The notes below the pieces were generated by a model. It was given only the letters and a program-made list of their open reading frames with translations. It made no database searches and was not told where the DNA came from. DNA of 46,125 nucleotides from positions 1 to 46,125 of the forward strand of contig JANQHT010000050.1 of the NCBI GenBank assembly GCA_028282545.1, given 5' to 3'. Positions 23,583 through 32,725 of this stretch are shown one piece after another. The stretch comes from Spirochaetales bacterium. GTDB lineage: Bacteria; Spirochaetota; Spirochaetia; DSM-27196; Alkalispirochaetaceae. Every line of letters begins with the position of its first letter. The stretch's first letter is position 1. The position numbers were made by a program, and so were the translations under genes.

Positions 23583-24830
23583 CTAAAGCGATCGACCGGT
23601 GTTTCGGATCGTGATGAACAGTACGCCCGACAGACCGAAGATCAACCCGGCGATCGTCCAGGAAAAGGCGATCGAAATGCGCTCGGAGACCACGCCCCAG
23701 GCGAGAGCGGCGACACCCCCGCCGAGTTGTAAGAACAGCGACTGAAAGGACAACAAGGTTGACCTGGCGGACGAGGGGATCGAGTCATTGAACAGCGCCT
23801 GTTCAGGCGAGTCGTTTATACCGTTCAGAAAGAAGAGCGCCAGGTAAAAGACGGCGAAACCGGACACACTCGACGACAACGAGAGGAGCAAAAACAGCCC
23901 GCCGATGATCACGCGCGATACACCCACGGCGATTCCGTGCCTTGGTCCGATCACTCGGAACAGCCAGTTTGCAGCCAGCGCCCCCACGCTCCCGACGGCG
24001 AAATAGCCGGTCGTCAGATACCCGAACAATCGGGTGGGGCTCTCTTCGATGGTGAGTCCGTCGACAAAGGGCTGCCAAAACTGCTCCAACCCCGCGAAGG
24101 CGACTCCCCACGCGGCGGACCCGAGCAACAAAAAGAGGACGGTCCGGTCTGCAATACCGACGCGAATCGATTCGCGGAACACGGCGGGGATCCTACCGAC
24201 GGCCCGGCCGAGGGCGTCCCGCGCCTCCCGTGGTGAGTCGGTTGCAACCAAGAGAACCGTCAGCACCGACTGGAGCGTATCCACAACAAACACGACTCCA
24301 AACAGGACCGTATACCTGTCGAGACTTAACGCGGGTTCGACAATACTCGCGGCCCATGCGGGAATCAACCCTCCCAAAAAGCCGCTGATCGCAAGGGAGA
24401 GCGGAGCAAAGATACCGACTCGAGCGAGGAATCGTTGCAGTTCGCCGGAGGTCGGCAGGGATTCAAAGGCATCGACGAAATAGGCGTCCATACTCCCCGA
24501 TGAGAGAGCCCGGGCTGCCCCAACCAGCGCAAAGCCGCCGGCGAATACCACCGGCGTCTGCGCAAAGGCGAGCACGACGGCCGCCGAAATGGCGAACGCC
24601 CGGGAAACGAGGTACACGGTTCGCCTCCCAATCGTGTCCGCCAGGCCGCCGGTGGGCAGTTCCAGAAGGGCCACCGTCACCGCATACACAAATCCGTTGA
24701 CGCCGACGTGCGTCAGCGAGAGCCCACGGTCGATCTGGAAAATCGCGAGAATCGGGACGATCAGTCCGATCCCGAACCAATGGCCAAAACGGTTGACGAT
24801 CGCAATCGCCGTGAGCTTCTGTTCGGTCAG
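23583..24830 (-). CDS. MFS transporter, apparently with a CTG start
   Basis: Major facilitator transporter of about 415 residues and 12 membrane segments. The first ATG/GTG/TTG-type start (GTG 24689) would delete TM1 and begin inside TM2. Upstream in the same frame the sequence continues as good MFS sequence (RFGHWFGIGLIVPILAIFQI, then motif A LADTIGRR after TM2) to an in-frame TAG just before a GGGGAGG ribosome site. Between that site and TM1 the only plausible start is CTG at 24830, spaced 4 bases from GGGGAGG. Substrate unknown. It is divergent from the ArsR-SRPBCC gene, about 190 bases away. Confidence 0.75.
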   Translation of the reverse strand: MTEQKLTAIAIVNRFGHWFGIGLIVPILAIFQIDRGLSLTHVGVNGFVYAVTVALLELPTGGLADTIGRRTVYLVSRAFAISAAVVLAFAQTPVVFAGGFALVGAARALSSGSMDAYFVDAFESLPTSGELQRFLARVGIFAPLSLAISGFLGGLIPAWAASIVEPALSLDRYTVLFGVVFVVDTLQSVLTVLLVATDSPREARDALGRAVGRIPAVFRESIRVGIADRTVLFLLLGSAAWGVAFAGLEQFWQPFVDGLTIEESPTRLFGYLTTGYFAVGSVGALAANWLFRVIGPRHGIAVGVSRVIIGGLFLLLSLSSSVSGFAVFYLALFFLNGINDSPEQALFNDSIPSSARSTLLSFQSLFLQLGGGVAALAWGVVSERISIAFSWTIAGLIFGLSGVLFITIRNTGRSL

Positions 24831-24970
24831 GCTCGCCTCCCCGGTGATAGACTACCGGGCGATCCCGGAACAATCAATTGGCGGCGGTCGGTGCGGATGA
24901 AGGTCTTTGTGGCGACAACCGCTCCAACGAGGTTGTCAGCGTCAAAGGACGGGCAGTTCTCATTTCTGAC

Positions 24971-24999
24971 TTGACGACTCACATTATTACTGCTATCAT
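24971..24999 (+). promoter_or_regulatory. promoter of the ArsR-SRPBCC gene
   Basis: TTGACG (24971-24976), 17-base spacer and TATCAT (24994-24999). The expected start near 25006 lies inside the palindrome that follows, so a bound repressor would block it directly. Confidence 0.65.
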
Positions 25000-25016
25000 T
25001 TAACCAGAAGGTTAAA
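24999..25016 (+). promoter_or_regulatory. palindrome over transcription start (candidate ArsR operator)
   Basis: TTTAACC-AGAA-GGTTAAA is a perfect 7-bp dyad. It touches the -10 box, covers the predicted transcription start and includes the AAGG ribosome site of the gene. Position and symmetry fit autoregulation by the ArsR domain. Confidence 0.6.
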
Positions 25017-25019
25017 CGT

Positions 25020-25754
25020 TTGACAGACCGATTCGACAGACTGTTTCACGCCCTGTCCGACCGGAACCGGCGAACCATGTTGGTCCTGTTGTCCGCAGGG
25101 AAGAAACGCGTCACCGAATTGGCAGCCAGTTTCCCGATGAGCCTGCCGGCCGTTTCAAAGCACATCAGGGTGCTCGAAGCTGCGGGGCTCGTTGTGAGAG
25201 ACGTGGTGGGGAGAGACCACTTTATCAGCGCGAACCCGGGAGCGTTGGATGCGGTTTCATCACAAGTGGCGCTGTTGCAGGGATTGTGGAACGACACCCT
25301 GGAGCGGTTGGAAAAGACGCTCACCGAGGAGGAACCAATGAGCGAAATGGTCGCGAAAGCATCGCGAGTTATCAACGCGGCACCGGAAAAGGTATTCGAT
25401 GCGTGGTTGAACGAGGAACTGATGTCTCAGTTCATGTGTCCGATTCCCGGCGGAACGGCCAAGGCGTCGAGCGAAGGGAAAGAGGGCGGATCGTTTTCCG
25501 TCGAAATAGTCGCCCCGGATGGGCAGAGCATTCCCCATCACGGTGAATACACCGTCGTAGATCGCCCCAATCGACTTGAGTTCACGTGGAACTCGCCGTT
25601 TGTTCAGGGTTCCAAAGTAACGATCGTGTTCACGAAGGTTGAACACGGTACCGAGGTATCGCTCACGCACGAACTGCTCGGTTCCGAGGAGTCGGTACAA
25701 AACCATACAGGCGGGTGGGTAACCATACTCGATCTGCTCGAAGAGAAGCTTTGA
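25020..25754 (+). CDS. ArsR-family regulator fused to an SRPBCC (AHSA1-like) domain
   Basis: A 244-residue two-domain protein. Residues 1-95 are an ArsR winged helix (HALSDRNRRTMLVLLSAGKK, recognition helix region LPAVSKHIRVLEAAGLV). Residues 110-244 are an SRPBCC/AHSA1 ligand-binding fold (VINAAPEKVFDAWLNEELMS, TVVDRPNRLEFTW, HTGGWVTILDLLEEKL). It starts with TTG at 25020 after AGAAGG. At 25338 an internal ATG preceded by GAGGAGG could also produce the SRPBCC domain alone. Such fusions usually sense a hydrophobic small molecule; the divergent MFS transporter may be a target. Confidence 0.85.
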   Translation: MTDRFDRLFHALSDRNRRTMLVLLSAGKKRVTELAASFPMSLPAVSKHIRVLEAAGLVVRDVVGRDHFISANPGALDAVSSQVALLQGLWNDTLERLEKTLTEEEPMSEMVAKASRVINAAPEKVFDAWLNEELMSQFMCPIPGGTAKASSEGKEGGSFSVEIVAPDGQSIPHHGEYTVVDRPNRLEFTWNSPFVQGSKVTIVFTKVEHGTEVSLTHELLGSEESVQNHTGGWVTILDLLEEKL

Positions 25755-26062
25755 TAGATATATCGCGGGCGCACGGCTGCGCGGCTGCGCCAACAATGGC
25801 GCGGCGTGACACAGGCCATATGCGCGCCCGTGGTACCGCTGCCCCGGGCGTTGGCACGGCGCGGTCTACCCGGTATTGCCGTCTCCGCAGTTCGCACAGC
25901 ACCCACTTGACACCACCGCAACGAAGTGCGACCTTTCTGTCCAGCGGCCGGTGCCCCGTACGATCCCGCAATTCTTCGTGTTGGGCCGCGTGAACACGTC
26001 ACTTTCCGCACAAACAACTGTGTAAACCTTCGCGGGAATAGTTCCACACACAAAGGAATACC
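25755..26062. other. 308-base gap without a convincing gene
   Basis: GC-rich sequence with short direct iterations (GGCTGCGC repeated near 25775-25790) and no reading frame with recognisable protein character. The last part (about 26000-26050) is less GC-rich and precedes the helicase gene, so some of it is probably the long 5' leader often seen on DEAD-box helicase mRNAs. No promoter could be fixed. Confidence 0.4.
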
Positions 26063-27304
26063 ATGCAATCTCACTCTTTCTCTCAATTCAGACTATGCAA
26101 TACGGTTCTGGCGGCGGTAGCGGAACAGGGCTACCAGATTCCGACGGACATCCAGGTCAAGGCGATTCCCCCGATGGCAGAGGGGCGTGACGTTCTGGCA
26201 ACTGCGCAAACGGGAACGGGCAAGACCGCCGCGTTTCTCTTGCCCATTATCAATCGAATCTGCCGTGGCGAGATATCGACAGGCGGCGGCTCACCGTCCG
26301 TACTCGTGTTGGCGCCTACGCGCGAACTGGCGGTGCAAATTGATACCAGCGCAGCGACCTACGCCAAGGGAACCGGCGTCACCCACGCTGTGGTCTTTGG
26401 CGGCGTATCAAAGTCGGGTCAGATCACCGCGCTCAAAAGCCGCCCGCAGATTCTCGTTGCGACCCCCGGGCGGCTCCTCGACTTCGTATCGGAGCGCCGA
26501 ATCGATCTCTCCGCCGTCAGTTGCCTAATCCTGGACGAAGCCGATCGTATGCTCGACATGGGGTTTATCCCCGACGTTCGCCGGGTTGCCAAGATGGTGA
26601 AGTCGCAACGGCAGACCGCACTGTTTTCCGCAACGATGCCACCCCAAATCGAAGCACTCGCGCGGGACCTCCTGAACCAGCCGGTTCGTATCGCCGCCAC
26701 ACGGGCCGACATGCCGATTGACGAGATCGAGCAGGAAGTCTTACACATCGCGCAGGCGGACAAAACCAAGCAACTGTTGGCGCTGATCCGCGACCGGAGC
26801 ATGTTCAAGGTCATCGTCTTCACGCGGACCAAGCACAAAGCGTCGCGGTTGGCCAAACAATTGGGGAAGCAGGGCGTGGCAATAGACGCCATTCACGGTG
26901 ACAAGAGCCAAAATGCGCGCCAGCGGGCGTTACGCAGCTTCCAGGACAACCGGATCCAGGTTCTGGTCGCCACCGATATCGCCTCCCGCGGCATCGATGT
27001 TGCGGACGTCACGCACGTGATCAACTTTGAACTGCCCATGGAGCCGGAAAGCTACGTGCATCGCATCGGGCGAACGGCGCGCGCCGGAGCAAAAGGTGAA
27101 GCGATCTCGCTCTGCGATCCCGCTGAACTCCCCAGGCTTCGTGCAATCGAGAAGCTCCAACGACGCAAACTCACCGTCAATCGCGACCATGAATACCACA
27201 TCGAACCGCCCTCAGACAAACCGAGGGCTCCCGGGACAAACGGTTCGCGGCCCGGAGGCAGACCCGGTAGGCGTTCAAAGCGCGGCCGCCGTCGCGCGGC
27301 CTAA
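26063..27304 (+). CDS. DEAD-box RNA helicase (RhlE-like)
   Basis: ATP-dependent RNA helicase, 413 residues. Motifs in order are the Q-motif region GYQIPTDIQ, I AQTGTGKT, Ia PTRELA, Ib TPGRLL, II DEAD, III SAT, IV VIVFTRT, V ATDIASRGIDV and VI HRIGRTARAG. A basic Arg/Gly-rich tail (RPGGRPGRRSKRGRRR) likely binds RNA. The ATG follows CAAAGGAATACC. It probably works in ribosome assembly or RNA decay, as RhlE-type enzymes do. Stand-alone gene, convergent with the RNHCP-rsgA unit. Confidence 0.93.
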   Translation: MQSHSFSQFRLCNTVLAAVAEQGYQIPTDIQVKAIPPMAEGRDVLATAQTGTGKTAAFLLPIINRICRGEISTGGGSPSVLVLAPTRELAVQIDTSAATYAKGTGVTHAVVFGGVSKSGQITALKSRPQILVATPGRLLDFVSERRIDLSAVSCLILDEADRMLDMGFIPDVRRVAKMVKSQRQTALFSATMPPQIEALARDLLNQPVRIAATRADMPIDEIEQEVLHIAQADKTKQLLALIRDRSMFKVIVFTRTKHKASRLAKQLGKQGVAIDAIHGDKSQNARQRALRSFQDNRIQVLVATDIASRGIDVADVTHVINFELPMEPESYVHRIGRTARAGAKGEAISLCDPAELPRLRAIEKLQRRKLTVNRDHEYHIEPPSDKPRAPGTNGSRPGGRPGRRSKRGRRRAA

Positions 27305-27387
27305 CCTGGGGAATGATTCGCGCCGCGTGATACAGCGGCTCTATTCACACCGCGGATATGGGCAAAAAAGCGCCGCAAGCTGGGCCA

Positions 27388-27717
27388 TCACGCACTCGAC
27401 GCAACCCGCTCATGATCTGACCTGTAGCCGCCCAGTTCACGAAGGGTCTCATCCGAATCATCTCCCGCAACCCGGTTCGCCTTGAGTACACCACACCGGG
27501 TGCATCGGTGGATGATGCGGACATCCCCTATCAACGGCGACCAGAGAGCGACAGGCTCCATCGGTGATCGGCACAGGTGCGCCCGGTCACCGGGCTTTAC
27601 ATCGACGTGCAGGCTCCAAAGGCAGTACGGACAATGGTTGCGATGTGCCGTGCCGGGCGTAGCGGCCGCAACCGTCGCCCCGCAATGTGCGCAGGTGAAT
27701 GCGGCGGGACGACTCAT
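27388..27717 (-). CDS. RNHCP-domain small zinc-ribbon protein
   Basis: A 109-residue protein with a CxxC pair (FTCAHCGATV), the naming motif RNHCPYCLW, and a second CxxC (HRCTRCGVLKANR), so probably two metal-binding ribbons. The family is known only as the RNHCP domain, without established function. The ATG overlaps the rsgA stop codon (ATGA), and it follows AAGGAACGC. Coupling to rsgA suggests a ribosome-related role, which is an inference. Confidence 0.85.
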   Translation of the reverse strand: MSRPAAFTCAHCGATVAAATPGTAHRNHCPYCLWSLHVDVKPGDRAHLCRSPMEPVALWSPLIGDVRIIHRCTRCGVLKANRVAGDDSDETLRELGGYRSDHERVASSA

Positions 27718-28886
27718 CGGTTGCGTTCCTTCTTGATCTGTCGACTGAGCCTGGCGATCCGGCGGCCCCATTCGCGTCTCTTCTGAAGACGCATTTCGGC
27801 GGTCATGCCGGCTTCTTCGCGAAGCTGGAGATAGCTCCGATATCGATCGGGCAGCACCCGGCCGTCCAGGAGCGCCTCCTTGACCGCGCATCCCGGCTCG
27901 TGTTCGTGCCGGCAATCTGAAAACTTGCACTCACCCTCGAGTTCGGCAATCTCAGGAAACGCCTCGGCGATTGGATCCCCATTGCCGCCGTCTTCAGCCC
28001 AGACCTGGACTTCACGCATCCCCGGTGTGTCCACGACGATACCGCCGGAGGGTAACGCGTACAAGCTCCGGGTTGTGGTAGTGTGACGCCCGCGCCCGTC
28101 GGATGACCGAACGTGACCGGTACGCGCCACCCCGTCCACAACCGGATCGGCAGCGCCGGCGTCCGGGGTACGGTCCGTGGTCATCGTGTTGCCGGCCGCG
28201 GTCGAGTCCATCAGTTTGTTTATCAGCGTCGATTTCCCACACCCCGAGGAACCGACGATGACGGCGACGTGGCCCGGCTCTATGAGTGCTTCCAGTACCT
28301 CCGTGCCCTCCCCGGTCAACGCCGAAAGCGCCACGACGACCGCGCCGGGTAACTCCGCCGCCACGTACGAACGAACGGCCTGCGGATCCGCCACGAGGTC
28401 GCACTTGTTGAGAACCACAATCGGCGTGATCCGCGGATCGAGCGTCGCTATGTACCGCTCCACCCTTCGAAGACTGAAGTCATTCAGCTGCGTATCGGGT
28501 GAGACTTCACCCATACCGGGAGCGGTGGTGACGATGATCGCCGTGTCCGCGTTGGCGCAGATGACCTGCGCCTCGGTCCGCCCGCCGGCCTCTTTGCGCC
28601 GGAAAGCGCTCTTGCGCGGCAATGTTGACTCGATCTGTGCCGGTGTTCCGCTACGCAATGTAACAAAGTCTCCCACTGCCGGAGCTTCGGCTGCTCCGAG
28701 TTCCGTTATGTGTCTGAGCTTTCCCGATATCTCGGCACTCACCGGGCCCGAGGGAGTCACGACACCAAGCCGCGAACCTTCGTGGGTGACCACCCAGCCG
28801 ATGAGCGCACCATCGGTGTCATTATGTGGGATCTGTTTTTTGTAGTTTACCCATGGGACCTGGTCCCAGGTGATGTTGATGTCCAT
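27714..28886 (-). CDS. rsgA: ribosome small-subunit-dependent GTPase A
   Basis: Circularly permuted GTPase that helps 30S subunit maturation, 390 residues. Order: N-terminal OB-fold (about 60-110), then G4 VLNKCDLV before G1 GSSGCGKSTLINKL, G2/G3 region with RHTTTTRSLY and DTPGMRE, and a C-terminal zinc knuckle CKFSDCRHEHEPGC. The start MDINITWDQ (28886) was chosen because earlier in-frame sequence (to 29036) looks non-coding; the ribosome site is weak. It is cotranscribed with the RNHCP gene. Confidence 0.93.
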   Translation of the reverse strand: MDINITWDQVPWVNYKKQIPHNDTDGALIGWVVTHEGSRLGVVTPSGPVSAEISGKLRHITELGAAEAPAVGDFVTLRSGTPAQIESTLPRKSAFRRKEAGGRTEAQVICANADTAIIVTTAPGMGEVSPDTQLNDFSLRRVERYIATLDPRITPIVVLNKCDLVADPQAVRSYVAAELPGAVVVALSALTGEGTEVLEALIEPGHVAVIVGSSGCGKSTLINKLMDSTAAGNTMTTDRTPDAGAADPVVDGVARTGHVRSSDGRGRHTTTTRSLYALPSGGIVVDTPGMREVQVWAEDGGNGDPIAEAFPEIAELEGECKFSDCRHEHEPGCAVKEALLDGRVLPDRYRSYLQLREEAGMTAEMRLQKRREWGRRIARLSRQIKKERNR

Positions 28887-29425
28887 TGTTCCATTCTCCA
28901 CGTCATTCGATTGCGCCGACGCGACAGGCAGGCGCACGTGCTTCAACGAAAGATCGAGGCGGTGGCTGGTGGTGTACTCCGGACTATGGGCTGTCGCCCT
29001 GGAAGGGAATGCGACTACCGGTAGGACATACCACACCAGTCACGGTTGAGTACCGAGGCTTTTCTTTCCTGCATCCAACCCTCCTTTGGTGTGATATGAG
29101 GCAAAACCGTACCACGATACGCGTGTTGCTGCAAGCGGGCGGTTTTACGTTTCGGCAGGTCGGGTATCGCAAGCGTTGAGATCACTTGCTGGCTGTGGCC
29201 CGGAGCCGCGTCCTCGCGGCGGAGGGATTGGCGCGGCGATTGCGGGCGTTCGCCAGCGCCTCCACTCTCAAACCATTCCTTCTTCACGCAATCGCCGAGA
29301 CAAAGCACCAGTCAAGTGAATTGAACATGGTGTGTAAATTAGGTACTTTATTATCGATAAAAAAATACATATATTATCCGTGTCGGCTACTCCGGCGGAA
29401 CCGTACAAATAGATGGAGGTGTTCC
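28887..29425. other. 539-base gap between rsgA and a small plus-strand gene
   Basis: Divergent intergenic region. I see no gene with recognisable protein character on either strand. The part from about 29330 to 29385 is strikingly AT-rich against the rest of the window and probably holds the promoter of the next gene. A TTGAAC (about 29321) with a TACTTT 17 bases further is a weak candidate. No riboswitch or tRNA fold was recognised. Confidence 0.4.
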
Positions 29426-29845
29426 ATGAACACAACAAGTATCACCGATACAAATCGCCTGGCGATTGAGAATATACTCGAATATAACGGCGTGCACTTT
29501 GTGTCGTCCGGTGGCGTTGATACGCTCATCGATCACGTCGACCGTCACCGTGATCTGATCAACCGGGAATACGGGATCTCGGCCACGTGGGAGGAGGCTC
29601 TATTCTCATGGTACGAGAACGTGTTCACCCCGATCATCCGTACCGTATCGCCCGGGAGCTATCGCCGCGCCTTTGGCCACGTTGAGCTGGGCGATCTGTA
29701 CCTTGCCGTTTCGGACCACTGGGGCTACCTCAAGGAGAAACATCCCGACGTTCCTCTCACGGCCGCGGCGCGGAGTTTTCTTGAAAAATACGGTACCGGT
29801 ATCGGGAGGTACTTCTCGCGATTCCTGATACCGGTCGAGTGGTAA
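29426..29845 (+). CDS. small conserved-looking protein of unknown function
   Basis: A 139-residue soluble protein starting at an ATG with a perfect GGAGGT ribosome site; a longer frame to 29186 runs through the AT-rich leader and is not credible. It contains YGISATWEEALFSWYENVFT and LGDLYLAVSDHWGYLKEKHP, rich in Trp, Tyr and Glu. The helical pattern resembles DUF4032-like sequences faintly, but I do not recognise a family. It stands alone between rsgA and the epimerase gene. Confidence 0.65.
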   Translation: MNTTSITDTNRLAIENILEYNGVHFVSSGGVDTLIDHVDRHRDLINREYGISATWEEALFSWYENVFTPIIRTVSPGSYRRAFGHVELGDLYLAVSDHWGYLKEKHPDVPLTAAARSFLEKYGTGIGRYFSRFLIPVEW

Positions 29846-29981
29846 GACACCGTCCGCGGTCGTTGAGGCTGTCAGTCGGCGTAGTCATCCGTGAGCCCGA
29901 TCAGCGCCGCCTGCCGGCGCAGGTCAAAGCGTTCCGGCGCCGCGCCCCTATGCGGCGACGACGGGCCGCTTGGCCCTCCCG

Positions 29982-31034
29982 TTACGCGGCGGTGGTCGCC
30001 CTGAGCACGCCGTTACCAACGAGTTGTTCGAAGTGTTCAACCACGGTAGCGCGCGTGTCGCGATACTCAATGCCGAGGATCTCGCGACTGCGCCTATTGT
30101 CGAGCGTGAAACGAATCCCAACGTTGCGTAACACGAATTTACGTGCAAGACCAACGCTCGGTGCGATGAGCCAGAAGAGCGCCTTCGGGATCGGTCGTTT
30201 CGGGATCGGATACCGGTTGCCAAAACGGCCCCTGAGAACCGTCGCTACTTCGGGAATACTCGACACGCGCTCAGCCGTGATAAAACGGCCTGAGGCTTCC
30301 TCGCGTTCAACGGCGCGAACGTGCGCCAGCGCGACGTCCCGTACATCGACAAATCCGAAGACGAGTCCGGGCGCGCCCTGTTTGAAGGAACCGTCCCCGA
30401 GCTGTTTTATCATCGAAACCGACGTACCGTCGATCCGGTGCGAAAGCGACGGTCCAAGGATAAACGCCGGATTGATCGTCGCCATGCTCCAACGGCTCTG
30501 GTTCTCCGCGATCCGCCACGCCACGCGTTCGGCTGCCGTTTTCGAATAACTGTAGGGTTGGTGCGTCGTACTGCTGGTGTCGTTCCAGCGTGTTTCGTCC
30601 ACGACGCGCCCCGGGTATCGCTTTGCGTCCGCGGCGTCACCCACTACGGCCGCGACACTGGACGTCAAGACAACTCGGCAAACTGAAGCGGCCTTGTTCA
30701 CGGCGCTGAGCACGTTTTCCGTTCCTTCAACGGCGGGTTTCACGAGCTGCTCATATCCGTCGGTGACGTTTTGGGTGAAAAACGGGGAAGCACTGTGAAT
30801 GACCGCGTCGGCACCATCAACGACCTCGTCGAACGCTCCGGGTTCCAGGAGGTCGGCAGCGTACAGCGTGAGCCGATCCGCACCCGGCAGGTTCCGGAGG
30901 TGTGCAGTCTTTGAATTGTCTTCAGGGTTCCGCACCGTTCCGCGCACTTCGCCACCGGCGTCCAGCGCCGTCTTGACTATCCAGCTTCCCAGGTACCCGG
31001 ACGCGCCGGTTACCACAATCGTCTTTCCTTTCAT
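29982..31034 (-). CDS. NAD(P)-dependent epimerase/reductase, extended SDR
   Basis: A 350-residue extended short-chain dehydrogenase of the dihydroflavonol-4-reductase/cinnamoyl-CoA-reductase type. N-terminal Rossmann motif VVTGASGYLGSWIV, active-site region with PYSYSKTAAE (Tyr and Lys), and VFGFVDVRDVALAHV. Start MKGKTIVVTG at 31034; the 21 residues before it in the longer frame (to 31097) do not look native. Likely reduces a small carbonyl substrate; no substrate can be named. It is 131 bases after the sulfatase gene and perhaps a separate unit. Confidence 0.85.
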   Translation of the reverse strand: MKGKTIVVTGASGYLGSWIVKTALDAGGEVRGTVRNPEDNSKTAHLRNLPGADRLTLYAADLLEPGAFDEVVDGADAVIHSASPFFTQNVTDGYEQLVKPAVEGTENVLSAVNKAASVCRVVLTSSVAAVVGDAADAKRYPGRVVDETRWNDTSSTTHQPYSYSKTAAERVAWRIAENQSRWSMATINPAFILGPSLSHRIDGTSVSMIKQLGDGSFKQGAPGLVFGFVDVRDVALAHVRAVEREEASGRFITAERVSSIPEVATVLRGRFGNRYPIPKRPIPKALFWLIAPSVGLARKFVLRNVGIRFTLDNRRSREILGIEYRDTRATVVEHFEQLVGNGVLRATTAA

Positions 31035-31165
31035 CCGGGGGAAAATAGTGATCGACGATGCCTTCAGGCAAGCCTCGTTCGTCCTCGACCGAGTCATCGT
31101 GCGTTCCGGTCGGCGGGGATTCGAAGCGCGAGCGAGCGCGGTTGGACGTCCGGTTCGGTTTGCTG

Positions 31166-32725
31166 CTATCCCGCCACTTCGAGCCGGGCGGCAAGCTCGG
31201 CCTTGATTGCACTGTAAGCTTCGTCCCTGGCGACGTTACGCCGCTCGTCCGGGTCCAATTCATAGTCAAATAGCTCTTCAAGAAGGACGTGGCCGGCGGT
31301 ATTGACGTATCGCGTGTACCGGTATCGTTCCGTGCGGATGGTACTCGCCAGGTTGTACACCTGCAGGCGATCATGCCACATGTGCTTGCGATTACCAAAA
31401 ACGGCGCTCTTGTGAGGCTCGTCGGGACGATCAAAGAGGTGTACAAAGCTCGCCCCTTCGAGGTGCTCCGGCACTGGAACGCCGCACACTTCGGACAGCG
31501 TCGGAAAGAGATCCACGTGCTCGGTGAGAGCGGGCACGGGGATGGGACCACATGACGCGGCGGACCCGGGCGTCTCGTCGGGCATCTCACCGGGCGTCTC
31601 GTCCGGTGCCGTTGCGACGAGACTGGGCAACGCCACCAGCAGCGGCACCTGGAATCCCTGGTCCCAGAGGTTGTGTTTCCCCCAGTAGCCGTGGTGGGCG
31701 TCGCTGAAACCGTGATCCGATGTCACCACCACGACTGTCCGTTCCGCTTCCCCAGTCTCATCGAGCGCTGCCAGGATACGAGCGATCTGCCGGTCCGTGT
31801 AACTCAACGCCGCGAAATGGCCGTGGAGCAGCTCCAGCGACTCTTTGCGAGACGCCCGCCAGGGTCGCGTGTATCCATGGGTCGTGTAGAACTGCGCCGG
31901 TTCGGAATCTCCCTCCGCCCAGTCGGCGGTACCTTCCGGTGGGTCCAGATTATCCGGCAAGACCAGATCCGTACGGTTGATACGATCCCAGTCCTGAGCC
32001 GGCGCTCGAAAGGGCGTATGCCCCGCAACGAACCCAATCGCACAGAAAAAGGGCGTCGGGGACTCGCCACGCAAAATTGCGGCGCCGCGTGATCGCAGCC
32101 ACCGGACCGCCCGGTCTGTAGTGACTCCGTCGGGGTAGGCGTCGTCCGGTCCTTCGAAGCGTTCCACCACCGGACCGCGAAGGCGTCGCTCCACAGCGGG
32201 ATCCCCAAGGTCCGTCTCCGTTATTCCTTCAGCGAGAAGCGCTCGCCAGCGCTCGCGGACCAGCTCCTTTGCGCCGGCTGTGCGCCATCCTTCCAGCAAC
32301 TTTCGCGGTACATCGGCAAAGTCGGGATCGTTATCTGCCCATTCGGGCACGGGGACGTGTCCGGCGCTCCAGGACGGCCCGTCAACGGTGTCGTGATAGA
32401 CAAACCCAAAGGCGGCCGTGGCATATCCGGCGGCACGGAACGCTTCGGGCAGCGTCGCCGGTGAGTATCCGGTTCGTTTTCGAAAGGACGCGAAAAATGG
32501 TTGATTGTCGAAACGCCGTGTAGTGAGCGGACGGCAGCCGGTGAAGATATTCGCCCGGGAGGGACCGCACAGGGGCCACTGGCAGAAGTGGTTGTCGAAC
32601 CGGTACGCACGCCTTGCAAGCGCATCGAGGGCCGGCGTGACCGCATTGGAATCGCCGTAGCAGCCGAAGCGACGCCCGAAATCGTGAGAAATGAGAAACA
32701 GGACGTTGCAGTCCGGAAGCTTCAC
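31166..32725 (-). CDS. sulfatase (formylglycine type), cytosolic
   Basis: A 519-residue type I sulfatase. Metal-binding start LFLISHDFGRRFGCYG, the maturation motif LCGPSRANIFTG (Cys53 of CxPSR, converted to formylglycine), HTPFRAP, and VVVTSDHGFSDAHHGYWGKH. There is no signal peptide, so it should act inside the cell on an imported sulfate ester. A Pro/Glu/Thr-rich insert lies near residue 380 (ETPGEMPDETPG). It overlaps the lyase gene before it by 4 bases (ATGA) and ends the TRAP catabolic operon. No sulfatase-maturating enzyme is in the window. Confidence 0.9.
   Translation of the reverse strand: MKLPDCNVLFLISHDFGRRFGCYGDSNAVTPALDALARRAYRFDNHFCQWPLCGPSRANIFTGCRPLTTRRFDNQPFFASFRKRTGYSPATLPEAFRAAGYATAAFGFVYHDTVDGPSWSAGHVPVPEWADNDPDFADVPRKLLEGWRTAGAKELVRERWRALLAEGITETDLGDPAVERRLRGPVVERFEGPDDAYPDGVTTDRAVRWLRSRGAAILRGESPTPFFCAIGFVAGHTPFRAPAQDWDRINRTDLVLPDNLDPPEGTADWAEGDSEPAQFYTTHGYTRPWRASRKESLELLHGHFAALSYTDRQIARILAALDETGEAERTVVVVTSDHGFSDAHHGYWGKHNLWDQGFQVPLLVALPSLVATAPDETPGEMPDETPGSAASCGPIPVPALTEHVDLFPTLSEVCGVPVPEHLEGASFVHLFDRPDEPHKSAVFGNRKHMWHDRLQVYNLASTIRTERYRYTRYVNTAGHVLLEELFDYELDPDERRNVARDEAYSAIKAELAARLEVAG

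Noticed and set aside
29876..29955. Minus-strand frame ending ERFDLRRQAALIGLTDDYAD, downstream of the epimerase gene.
   Set aside because: No start codon with a ribosome site and no recognised family; too short to call as a gene or pseudogene.
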